Of a DNA stretch of 64,000 bases, positions 47,398 to 58,306 are shown piece after piece. The stretch is taken from the NCBI GenBank assembly GCA_032719365.1, contig CM064861.1, positions 80,968,863 to 81,032,862 of the forward strand, read 5' to 3'. Every line of letters begins with the position of its first letter. Position 1 is the stretch's first letter. The DNA is from Prinsepia uniflora. Lineage: Eukaryota; Streptophyta; Magnoliopsida; Rosales; Rosaceae. The position numbers were made by a program, and so were the translations under genes. Below the pieces are notes generated by a model, which saw only the letters and a program-made list of their open reading frames with translations, ran no database searches and was not told the DNA's origin.

Positions 47398-48243
47398 TTA
47401 TTTTGAACTACTATCAAGTCGATCGGGGCAGTTCCTTCGCAAATGTCCAAGTTTCCTACAAAAGTGACAGGGGGCAGTGCTGAGGCGACTTGCCACACCA
47501 CGCCGCTTACCTGTCGACTGGGTTGAAGTTCCACCCGAAAGAACACCCACCGAGGGTCGCGACACAAGAGAATGAAGGCTAACACGTTTCGATGTTTCCT
47601 GTTCAGTATCCTAACGCTCTCGGCGTCATCCAGAGCTCAAAGATTGTTCTGGCACAGGTAAAATAGTAGCCTCCACTCGGATAGCAGCATCCGATAATTC
47701 CCTCAGGGTAGAATACGAGCCCACAGTTACAGCACCTCGTATCTCATTTCTCAATCCCTGCTCAAACCTTTGACACTCATCCTCCTCAGTAGCCACATAC
47801 AGAGGAGCGAAACTGGATAAGTGCAAAAATTGTTGTTCATAATCGACCACTGACAGATTCCCTTGCTGCAATTGAAGAAACTCAACCTCCTTAGCGTTCC
47901 GAAATGAGCGAGGATAAAACTCATCTAAAAATCGCTCTCGGAATGCATCCCATGCCAACGTACGGGCATCCCAACCAGTCAACTGTAAACTATGCCACCA
48001 CCTGTAAGCATAGCCATCCAAAAGAAAAGTGGCTAAGGGTACCATGTCCTCCAGAGGACATACCATGACCTCAAAAATCCTTTCCAATCGAGTAATCCAA
48101 TCTTCGACGCAATCCGGGCCCGAATCACCACGAAACACCGTGGCTCCTAACCGTCGAGCTCGCTCAATATCTGGACCTTCACTAATACTATTCTCGTCCC
48201 TCTCATCTTCAGACCATGTACGGGACGCACGACTCGGAGGCAT
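47398..48243 (-). pseudogene. gag of Tekay-like element with two in-frame stops
   Basis: The minus-strand frame starts MPPSRASRTWSEDERDEN at 48243, 30 nt from the PBS. The gag core is intact: ERARRLGATVFRGD, WITRLERIFEVM, LATFLLDGYAYRWW, FRERFLDEFYPRSFRNAKE, VVDYEQQFLHLSSFAP, TLRELSDAAIRVEA. Stops at 47626-47628 (TGA) and 47611-47613 (TAG) interrupt the linker. The same frame then continues to a zinc knuckle CHFCRKLGHLRRNC (CX2CX4HX4C) and ends at TAA 47398-47400. gag builds the particle and the knuckle binds the RNA; the stops would remove the knuckle unless read through. It is homologous to the gag at 12516-13236. Confidence 0.92.
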
Positions 48244-48272
48244 GACGTAACAGCAGAAATCGATAACCAAAT

Positions 48273-48284
48273 GCTCTGATACCA
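48273..48284 (-). other. PBS complementary to initiator tRNA-Met
   Basis: The reverse complement reads TGGTATCAGAGC, three bases from the LTR edge at 48288. Confidence 0.93.
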
Positions 48285-48287
48285 CTT

Positions 48288-51200
48288 TGACAGGACCCGT
48301 CCCAACTGGACGTCAAAAACCGTGCCCGGTCCTGCTCCTGTCTGACAAGTCAACTAAAGGTCCGAAACTACCCTTCAGTGCTTGCCAGACAAGGGATGTT
48401 TGCGCTGATTTCTGCTACTGCCACTGCCTCACGATCGGTCCCGAACGTCGTACCACGGCCTGGAGGGTCACAAAACAGAAAAGGTGTGAGTGGACAAAAA
48501 TGACCTCTTATAAAAACATTTGCCAAAATACATTCTTACCCTCCAGTTTTCACAAACTTGCATGCATATCGTAAAACATGAGTAATAGTATGAAATCAAT
48601 CACGTATGAACAGTGGACCGATAAATCAAAACATATTTTCCCATGGTCCATAAAACTCATGTTCACCAAATCAGCTCATGTCATTAAACATCAAATCTCG
48701 GCTCTCAGGCCAAAACATGTGAAAACATAATCACCTGGCCACAAAGACCAAAAACCCGTACTCAATACCAGTACGTCATCAAACAACAGCAATCAGCACT
48801 AATCACAAGTGCACAATAAATATATCATCAACTGTATTACTCACAAGTGCGGCACTATGCGTAGACCAATATCCAGCCACTCTCTCGGGAACAGACACCT
48901 CTGGGGTCAACCCTCGGGCTCAGTCACATCTGGGCGAACACATCCCCAAGTTCAGACACCTCCGAGTGGTACATCCAGGCTCAGTCTCATCCGAGAAGCT
49001 GACTACCATAGGATCAACTCATGATCCTACAATCACATCCCCCGAGGCTCCGGTCGTCTGGGTAATCCCCCCAAGCTTCGACCGTCTGGGTATTTCACAA
49101 TCACAATGAAAACCATCTCGGGAATTACATCCCAAAATATTTCAATCAAATCTTGTCTTCATACAAAGTCAAGATCATTCCCGACTGGGTCTCAAGCCCA
49201 AAAATACCATTTACACATAAACCGTTAAAATCACATTTTAAAACAATAAAATAATCCAAAAATCATCGTTGACTCACCAACTAAGTCAAAATATCATTTT
49301 AGAAATCATTTAGACTCCGGGCCTCGCCCAAAACATCATTTGCACGTTCCCCGTAAAACGTGCCCGAAAGACTGATTAAAATAATCATAAAATCACAAGA
49401 AATCATTAATTTCACCAAATTCACAAGTGACTCCAAATCTGAGTCAAAATCACTATTCACTTGGGTTCTCACGCCCAAAATAACATTATCACGCAAATCC
49501 ATGCGTTGCAACCTCCGTTGCCATTTTCACGTAAATCTACGAAATTGACCCTTGACTCATTCCCGAGTAACAACATCATTTTTCAATCCATGACTCAATA
49601 ATCCGACTCCAAACCTTATTTTCAATCAAATTCAATACCGGACTCATAACCCGAGTCCAAACATCATTTTTAACCAAATTCATAATTTCTCGAAAATCGT
49701 GCCAAATATAATAATATAATAATCCATAAAATCGAGAAATCACCGGATTGAAATATCAACCATGCCAGAGCATATAAAATCATATAATAAAGCATTTAAA
49801 TCATATATGCATGCATCACGGTTAGAAAACAAAGTCCACTCACACACACCGTCCAAAACGGTCCGTTTCCGAGCTGCACGTTTTTTCATAAATTCTGGAA
49901 ATCACAACTCCTTGAAACTAGGTCGTACGCGCCCTCACGCGCCGCCATGAGTGGCTGCGCGTGAAACCCACGCGCCTGCTACAGTCACTGTCTTCCTCAC
50001 TCGTTTGCCTGTAAAACGGGTCCTTTTACCCGCGAGACGACCCGGTTCAAATCCTATCAATTCAACACCGTTTTCATCAATTGAACATTCATACAGCTTC
50101 GTTATAACTCTAATTAGAGATCTGTATCGTTAATTACACAAAACCATACCTTAAACCTTAAGATCAAAGATGATCATTCGAAGAACACCCGCACACTGTT
50201 CATCATTTGAAGTCCTTCAATGTCACACGATTTCCTTCAATTGATGCAACCATAAGCTTCAATGGACTCAGGTAAACTCTTTCCCCATCTCAATTGCATC
50301 AATTCAAGGCTCTAACTCCACGACTCAAACTCGAACTTGCACACTGTCACCAGACCCAGTTCAGAGTCAATTGGGCCTCAATTCTCCTCGTTTTTGATCT
50401 GAAACAACTCGTCACAACCTCAGAAGGCTAATTCCAATCTCCATTTCGATCCTCAAAGCTCACGGTTCAAAATCCGAATTCCCCCCCCCCCCCCCCACCC
50501 CCCCCAACCAATTTCGAAAATTCGAATTTCCAAATTCAAGCTCTCTCTCAATCCCTCGTGTTTCCTTGATAATTCAATCTTTCAACACTCTCTGGCTCAG
50601 AAATGGAAGGGAAATGGTGGCCAAATTCGAACGCTCCATTCTCTGCTTCTCAGTTGTGCACGGGTAAGAAAACACCAAGAGATTAATGGAAGAATTAAAT
50701 ATAATTAAGTTTAATTAATATTAAAACATCATAATGATGTTTCCCCTAAGATAAGGATTCTGATTTTAAGCCTGAATTTAAGGGATGAGTGACACTTGTC
50801 ACTCATCTAGATGTGTTCAGTCACCGGGTACTGTTCATATTAAAATATTATTTTACTCCCGGTTCGTTCGGTTAATCGAGTCCGTTCCCGTGACCATAAC
50901 TTCGTCGTCGAATCTCCGATTTCGGCATGCCGCCTGTCGTTGGATTCGTCACGACGAGACCTACGTAACAGTCCTTGGCCCTCGTCCATTGGACTTCTCG
51001 GGTCAAAAGTCAACATTTGGCCCCTTTTTAGCCAAATTACCAAAATACCCCTCAACTTCCGAACGTCACAACTTTCTCCTCGAATGTCGAAATCGAACGT
51101 GCCACCTGTCTATGAACTCGTGACGTCCCGAACTACGTCACAGTCATCGGTCAAAGTCCGTTTGACAGCCCAAACTAAAAGTCAACATTTTGCCCACGCT

Positions 51201-51318
51201 AGGGGCAAAACGGTCATTTTGCACAATCCGTCCGATTTCACTCAACTAATCCCCGATTAGTCATTCTAAACCATAGCTAATTAATATTCAATCCCGATAT
51301 TCGGGACGGGTCATTACA
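48288..51318 (-). repeat. 5' LTR of gag-only element
   Basis: TGACAGGACCC ... GGACGGGTCATTACA. Differences from the 3' LTR seen by eye are scattered substitutions, a short ATAATAAT duplication near 49710 and a ~10-bp loss near 50590. Confidence 0.92.
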
Positions 51319-51655
51319 CGCACATCAAGACACAAGAAAGTAAGTGGTTCATCCAAATCGGGCTGCGTCCATGATGTTGCCTCCCTCTCATTAATAATAT
51401 GATATTTTATACAAGTATAAGGCTCTGAGCCTTTGAGAGATAATAGTGTTTGTAGAGAGGATGAAGAGGTTGAGTCCCCATAATAAGGGAGGAGACTCCC
51501 TATTTATAAGAGTTATCTAGGGTTAGGTCATAGTTGTAGTATTCAGGCATGGGCCTTGTTGATAGGCCTCCAAGATGAGCCTTGAACATGGGCTTTAGTA
51601 ATTCTCCCAAATCGTCTTAAATGAGCCTATTGCTTGGTCACATGCAGCGTCGACA

Positions 51656-52052
51656 AATAGTAATAATAATAAAAATAAATATTATTAATAATATATCAAT
51701 AATTAGTTAAAATAAATAATAATAATAATATACATAATTAACATTTATTATATAAATATTTCATTACTTATTATAATATAATCCGAATAGTATAGTATAG
51801 TCGCGTTTTAATCTGGTTGAACACTAAATAATTCGTATGTCATATAAATAGATTAATATATTCGACTAAAATAATCAATATAATATGATCTTTCAAACAA
51901 GTCATTTGAATAACAAGCCGAAAATAAAACTAGTAACCCGTTCTTCTTTTTCTGAAATAAAGGGGCCTTGGATTTTTTGTTTCTAAAAAAGCCCAGCCTG
52001 CTAATATCGAACACGTTCAAGCCACGGTTCGACCATTGTCGGTTTGGCCTAA
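51656..52052. other. AT-rich region upstream of NEMP gene
   Basis: AAT/ATT-rich sequence continues the interrupted microsatellite region, then moderately AT-rich DNA without ORFs. AAGCCCAG near 51990 resembles a TGGGCT (site II) motif. It probably includes the gene's promoter. Confidence 0.5.
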
Positions 52053-52060
52053 TATAAAAA
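52053..52060 (+). promoter_or_regulatory. Candidate TATA box of NEMP gene
   Basis: TATAAAAA lies 115 bp before the start codon. A CT-rich stretch (CGTCTCTCTCTCTACTCTC, about 52134-52152), typical of plant 5' leaders, follows. Confidence 0.6.
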
Positions 52061-52174
52061 TGTTCTATCCGCTTCAAAACAGTACAATTACCCCTAAGTC
52101 CTAACAACGTCCCGTATTTTCTACGCGCTCCTTTCGTCTCTCTCTCTACTCTCTCTGACTCGTGCCAAGAAACA

Positions 52175-55100
52175 ATGGCTTCTGCTAAGCCGGTTCGAGT
52201 CGTTGCGTACATTTTCTTGGTTCTCTTCCTCTCGCTCCCGGGTTCTTTCTCAGTTTATTCCCCTAATGAGCATTCCTTAGGTACATTCTCTTCCATCACT
52301 CTTCAACTTTTGTTGCGCATCTCCAACTACGCCAAGTTATTAAATTTAGGGTTTTTAGTATTTTTGAACTCTAATTTGGAGCCTAAATTGGATGTCTTGT
52401 TTATAAGTTTGGTGCTGTTGGGTTTCTGAGATACTTAGGGTAAAGAAAGTTAACATTTTGTATCTTTTTGTTATGAATTTGCCGAAAATTGGAAAATTCA
52501 AAATGTAGGTTTTCGAAGTTGGTGGTAGTGGAATTGTTGTTCGAATTACTGATTTTTATTAAGAATCAAATCTGTTGGAAATTATAAATTTTGATTTGGA
52601 GTTACTTTTTCTGTGTGCACTAATAGGTTATTATTAATTTGTTTTATTAACCTTAGTTTTCGGGTTTTTTTGTATGTGTGTGTGTGATGCATCATTATAT
52701 CAATTTATTCTTTCTGATACCACTGCTACATTATAGGTATTCGATGTATTAATGGGCTTTTCTTTTCGGAACCAAAATATGCCTCCTAGATGACAGCTTT
52801 GTTGGACATCTTGTTAAGGGTGAAAGGGCTACTGAGATTAGTATCTTTGATTTGTGGGCAGATGATAATGAGAAGTTTTATGCTTTGGGTACTCATTCCC
52901 ATTTCTTATGCTTTTGATTTTGCAGTTATTGCCGAGTCTTCTAGGTTACAATTATCTCATGGCTTGCCAGTCAAAATACCTTCTGGTTCCAAGGTTGGTA
53001 CTTCAGTGCTGTGCGAAAGAGTTCATATCCATGGATTGTCAAGGCTTAAAAATCTTGGGAAGTTTGCCAACACGGTGAAGGTTAAGGTATCAGGAACAAA
53101 TTCAATCGTCCGTATACCGACATTTGCAGTTTGTTTCCACGGGTGAGTCATCAATAGTATGTTCTTTGTGGGTTGTCTTACTAATTTTCTGTCACTCATT
53201 GTGTCTACAAGACTTATTTACTGAAGGAAAAGAAATTAAACTTCATGCAATATGATACTGTGAGTGTCTGACATCTATTTATTTGAAGTTATTTATATTT
53301 GCAATGATCAATTTCGTTATATTATCTAAAATGAAACAATTTATTATACTGCTAGATTTTTTATCAGTGATTGTGGGAAGTGATATACTTGATGCAGAAC
53401 CTTCTGGGCTGTATAGTGTGTACCTTTGCTAATAGTCTCCAGTAATGACAATGTTAAAGTCACACAGAAAAGTTTCAAGTTGATTTGATTGCATATGTAT
53501 TTTCAAATCGCACAGTGTTGTTTTTTTTTTTAATGCTGCATAAAAATGATAACCCGTTTTTGCTCTCACGTGAGTGATATTTCTTCAAGTAATGTAGTGC
53601 CAAGCTTAGAATGAAGATGTAAAGAAAAAGTGAAGATTACAGTACCAATGCATTTATTGTTACTTAGGAGTGTAATGTTTGTCTGCAGAAATAAATCTCT
53701 TGGGATAGGGATGTGCCCTCAAAATCACTGGGAGAAGGTTGCCAAGGGAAACTGGTCAAAGTCCATGTCACCTTTTGAGCACAAAATCTTAGATATACGG
53801 ACAGCTGGTTCTTCTTTAGATGGCTTTGAGGTATCTATTGAAGAAGGTAATTCATCTCTGTCTGATACGAATTTAATTTGACCTCTTACTCTAATCCTGA
53901 TATTTAAAGACCAGTTCTTTCATGTGTTTTTTGGCTTTGCAGAATTTTTTAGATATCGCGTAGTATTTCTGATCTTGGGCATAATCATGATGAGCTTGGC
54001 GTCCCTCCTGAGCAAATCATTAGTATTTTATTACGGAAGTGGTATGGCAATAGGGGTGGTCCTTGTAATACTGATGGTACTTTTTCAGGTAATGCAATTG
54101 TCATTTCCAGTACTGGTAATTTCTTGTGGCTTTTTGTATCAATTTAAAGCTACCTCTTTTAAGATTGCTAAATGTCTAGGGAAGTCCTTTGAGCCATCCA
54201 AGAAGATATAACTGACTATTGCATGGCTGTTTACAGGGGATGAAGCTTCTCCCAACCGGTCGGAAGAGCTCTCTTGCAATTTTCGTATACTCATCTATGG
54301 TATATATCAAAGCTGAGTTAATTTACCCTTTCGTATGCTTTTCATTTACATGTGGATGATCCTTGCAAATATCAAAAAATTTCAGGTTGGTTTGGGATCC
54401 TTTCTTCTTCGCTACATACCGGGGTTATTACGTTCACTGCTTATGGAGATTGGAATCAGTGAAGACATGTATAACCCTGTAAGTTATCATGAATTATTCT
54501 GATAATTATCTTTACCATAAAGCAAATTGTCTTCAATAGTTTTCATCTCACATTATTCCATTGCCATTGCATAATGTGGTCATGTTTTCTGGAAAGCTAT
54601 ACTATAACTTAAAAGATTCATGATTTCTATTTTTCTAGTTGTAAGAAGGTACCTTCTTTCATCTTCTGGCATTTTTGCTGAAGATAGCTGATTTACTCAC
54701 CCAGATATAGTTATAAATTAGTGTTATTTTTATGGATCTTTAAACTACCATAACTATCAAGGGCACAATGGTAACTTTATTTGATTACCCAGCGAAGCTG
54801 TACCCAAAGTTGGTTTTCATTAAAAATAAATTTGTTGTAGTTTTTTCAAGCCATATGCTGGCATAATCAATTTTGGGTGAACAAAATTCGTTGTATCTGC
54901 GTCAACCTTGAAAAATAGTTGCTTGGTCGAACAAACTATGGAGTGGTGTCTTTAATAAAATAAACTCTTTAAGATGTGTTTCATTTGTCTTGGGTTTTGA
55001 TGTGGACTGTATTCTCTTTCAGGTAAGATGTGGTTATAATTCTGCACTACACCATTTCTCTTACCATCTTGGATTTTAGTTATATTCAGGTGTGTACTAA

Positions 55101-56465
55101 TTGATGCCAAAATCTGAATTCAAGTTTTTGAGTGGAATATTAACTTAGAGGCGCACACTGCAGTTTTTTACATGGTAATCTGATGTTAGTTATTCTTGTT
55201 CTTTCTTCTGTCAGTTCCAAAGTTAAAGTCTCTTGGTTGTGTAATAGTCAATGATCATATTGAACATTATTGGTTATCAAGAGACCATCATTCGTTATGT
55301 GGCCAAATGATGCCAGTTATTCTTCTAGCTGCCCTTTCTCATATGTAGGTTAAATGTTTTGTATGTCGCCAATGTTCTTTCTCTTTGGGTGGAAATAATA
55401 TATAAGTTGACTTCACATGCAATTAAGGACTACCCCAGTAACTGTTGCTAATACTTTGGAAATTTTCTCATAATTTGCAGTTGGCTATATTTCTTCTGGC
55501 TTTTCTTTTCCTGACTGGAACATGGTTGGGCTTCTGGGCAGTCCACAAACTGGTCCTGACGGAAGATGGATCAATTGATATGATGGTTTCTCAGTTTGTT
55601 TATTGGTCCATCCAAATAGTGGGATCTATTATGATTTTTCAGGTATGTTATCAGTCTACACTTAGAGTTTCATTCCAAATTATTACTTTTGATCAATTAA
55701 ATGTTGGTTTCTAGAAAGTGATTTATACACATTTTTCTTTCAGAGTTCCATCGATCACATACTGGCAACAGAAGCTATGGTGTTTGGATTCCTAGTTTCT
55801 TCAATATTGAAGAAAATCTTTAGGTGGAGATTCCTTCATCATGTGCTGAGGTACCTGTCTTTCCAGTTCCAGAGCTTACTCATGGCCTTCCAATATCTGC
55901 CAACATTTTCTTCGTCAGTACCTACAATGTAAGTAATCACCAAAAACTATTCTTTCGTCAATATCTACAATTACTATCTTTAATTTATGGAAATGTTATT
56001 TCGGTGTTGTCTCGAAATGTAATTGAGATTAGGTGTGTGTGGGTTTGAACAACAAAAATTGACACTCAGTTTCACACAACTGATATCTATCTTTAATGTA
56101 CTCCATGTCTTCTTTTGTGGCCATTCATGACGCGTCCGGAATGTTCCTGCAGGAAATTGTCGAAATCATCCAAAAAGAACAGCAGAAGATTAGAGATCCC
56201 CGATTCTCCGCCTTCTCCTCCATCGGTTTCAGGGTTATTTCTTTCTACCTTTCACAATACACCTGAAAGGCCAAAATACTCAAAAGAAGAGTTGGAAATG
56301 ATCACCAAAGAGACGACGAAAATGGCCTTGCAAGAACTTGCTTCTTCTCCAGATTATCACAGATGGTGCTCCTCAAATGTAGAAAGGATCAGCATAGCCC
56401 CCCGAATCCCCAGAAAAGTTGCTGATCAGCCAGGACGCCGCTGGTGGCTCCTTTGGTTGTGGTAG
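52175..56465 (+). CDS. NEMP: NEMP-family (DUF2215) nuclear envelope integral membrane protein
   Basis: Nine exons: 52175-52280, 52926-53142, 53689-53846, 53943-54088, 54237-54299, 54386-54478, 55481-55642, 55744-55928, 56153-56465. All introns are GT-AG and the joined frame is open for 480 codons. The start AACAATGGCT fits the plant consensus. Residues 1-27 form a signal peptide (AYIFLVLFLSLPGSFS), then comes a lumenal domain to about 160 (GMCPQNHWEKVAKGNWSKSMSP). About five membrane segments follow: ~167-184, 188-208, 222-238, 262-282 and 297-315, including TGTWLGFWAVHKLVLTEDG. The C-terminal tail has the plant motif TPERPKYSKEELEMIT ... LASSPDYHRW and ends WWLLWLW. In animals NEMP proteins sit in the inner nuclear membrane and bind nuclear lamina partners; plant homologues (PNET2) are linked to lamina and chromatin organisation. 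No frame defects. The exon 8 end is the least certain splice, chosen because it joins exon 9 in frame. Confidence 0.9.
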
Positions 56466-57559
56466 GCATGCAGCTGACGGCATGTCCTCGGCAAAGTTAA
56501 CATTGGGAATGGCAGTTCCAAGTGAAGGATGCAGCAAGCAGTTCAAAACTAAAAAGTTGAGCTGGAAAAAACCAAGACGTGTCTGTAAATATGTAGCGAG
56601 TTTTATTTTGTTTTTGGTGGGAAAAATAGGTAGTCAGTTTGATAGGTATAGAGAGAAGTAGAAGCAAGAGCGGCTGTGATGTTGTAGATTCCATAGTCGT
56701 TTGCTGGTTAATTTAATTCTTTATGAAGAAGCTTTGTATGAAAACGGATAAATTTTTTATTTTTTATAGTGACTTAGAAATAAAGAAAGAAAGAAAGGCT
56801 GATTTTTTTTTTTACTTTATCGTATACACCCTCTACTAAACTGTTTTATTATAAATTCTATCAAAATTCAAACATCGCATTTGATTATGTTATGTTAGCT
56901 GAAATTTAAGATGCAGGTCTCTTGACTTTGCTTTAATTTGGAGGATATTAAAACTTGAATACATTTTTTTTTCTTTCTAAGAAGCTGACATTAAATTTTG
57001 CGGGGAAATTTAGCAAAAAGGTGCAAAATTTAAGAGGAAAATGAACAAATCATTCTCTGTAATCTAAAAAATGTAAAAAGTTCTTGGTTTGTAAATTTTT
57101 TTGGAATAAAATACGTGAGCCAAAAAGAAATCTAGAACAAAATGTAAGTTCAGCTATATCATATTTTTACAATATTGTAAAGATATTCTATACCCAAAAA
57201 AAAAAAAAGAGAATATATTTTCATAAAAATCTTTCTTTTTATAAAGCGTGAACATCTTAATACCGCATCTTTGGAGATGGAATTGAATTTTTTTTTTTTT
57301 TTTTGTGTTATGTATGCGAGGCATTTATTATATGAGAGGCTGAGGAAAAACAAGTATTTTAGTTTATCGTATTCAATAGGTATTCTCTAATTAGTACCTA
57401 ATCACTATTACATTCATTTTAGGTAATGCAAATTGGAGAAAAGTTGAGACTTCAGAAAAAAATATTGATGAATTGGGTTATCACGTTTCCTCTACTTTTG
57501 GTTGGTTTGGTAAGACTAGAGCCAAAACTTGAACTTTAATCTTATATATAATATATCAT
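56466..57559. other. 3' UTR of NEMP and AT-rich intergenic DNA
   Basis: The likely polyadenylation signal AATAAA lies at 56779-56784, about 315 bp after the stop. Beyond it to 57559 I see only AT-rich sequence with T and A runs (57288-57304) and no gene. Confidence 0.6.
56779..56784 (+). terminator. Polyadenylation signal of NEMP gene
   Basis: AATAAA within an A/T-rich stretch, followed by AAGAAAG repeats. Confidence 0.5.
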
Positions 57560-58149
57560 TGTGGAACCCAAAAATCACCCAAAAACTGTGAAGCTACCAC
57601 GTGGCCCATAATTTCTGAAATGACCAACTTGCCCCTGAAAATAATACAAATAACTTGCAGACACCCACATATTAAATAATCCATTTACCAGTTAAATACG
57701 TTATTTAATCGGGTTAAAAGTCTCTGTAATGTTAATATTCTCCCCGAGAATTAATTGTCATTATTCTTAATAACGGACAATTAAATATTGATATTAAACC
57801 ACAATAATTATCATTATTATCATAATGAGCTATTATTATAATTATTAAATAATATATTTTATTATAAATATATTATTTATTAATTACAAATTCAACCGAC
57901 CAATCAGAACGTTCCGCGGCTCCCAAGATTTTCCTATAAATAGCGGAGCTCATTTCACTTTTCCAGGTAATTCTGTTCAACGCTACTTAAGCTCTTGAGA
58001 TTTTTCTTTCAAAGCTGACTTAAGCATTGGAGCGTTCTTGGTCGAACACCCCCCGAGTCTCGATCATTGAACGAACGATAGCTTACTGTTTGCTTGTTTG
58101 CAGGGATCCTTGAGTCTTTTGAGTTTAAAGGACGAATTCAGCTTCAACA
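57560..58149 (+). repeat. 5' LTR of second Tat-like element
   Basis: TGTGGAACCC ... GCTTCAACA, with TATAAATA at 57935-57942. Confidence 0.8.
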
Positions 58150-58151
58150 AT

Positions 58152-58168
58152 TGGTGCTTTCATTGAGA
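58152..58168 (+). other. PBS of second Tat-like element
   Basis: TGGTGCTTTCATTGAGA starts two bases after the LTR end. It is a primer type different from both others in the window. Confidence 0.7.
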
Positions 58169-58306
58169 GCTTGAAGATATTCAAGAAGAAGCTCTCACGA
58201 TTGTTCATCGTTCATCCTACTTCGTTCATCGTTCATAACGTTAATTCGAAGATCTTGAACGTGTTCATCGTTCGACAAATTTCCATTCAAGATTCGCCGA
58301 TCAAGC

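Larger units (their letters stand above)
39403..51318 (-). mobile_element. gag-only Tekay-like element (TR-GAG type), TSD CGCAC
   Basis: Two long, nearly identical LTRs (39403-42442, 3040 bp; 48288-51318, 3031 bp) are flanked by CGCAC (39398-39402 and 51319-51323). The PBS and polypurine tract are in place for minus orientation. gag lies next to the PBS, and no protease, RT or integrase frame is found in the rest of the interior. A solo LTR sits inside it (43303-46277). High LTR identity by eye suggests a younger insertion than its neighbours. Confidence 0.92.
39355..51655 (-). mobile_element. Solo short LTR (minus) with TSD AATAG, split by a large element
   Basis: The segments 39355-39402 and 51324-51655 (380 bp together) equal the 379-bp LTR of the element at 7516, in reverse. 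It starts TGTTGATGC and ends GCGTCGACA. AATAG lies at 39350-39354 and 51656-51660. The reverse TATA box is TATTTATA at 51501-51508. Its right end is 519 bp upstream of the NEMP start codon. Confidence 0.92.

Noticed and set aside
53630..53881. ORF starting upstream of NEMP exon 3
   Set aside because: Its first 20 codons are intron; the real exon begins at 53689 after TGTCTGCAG.
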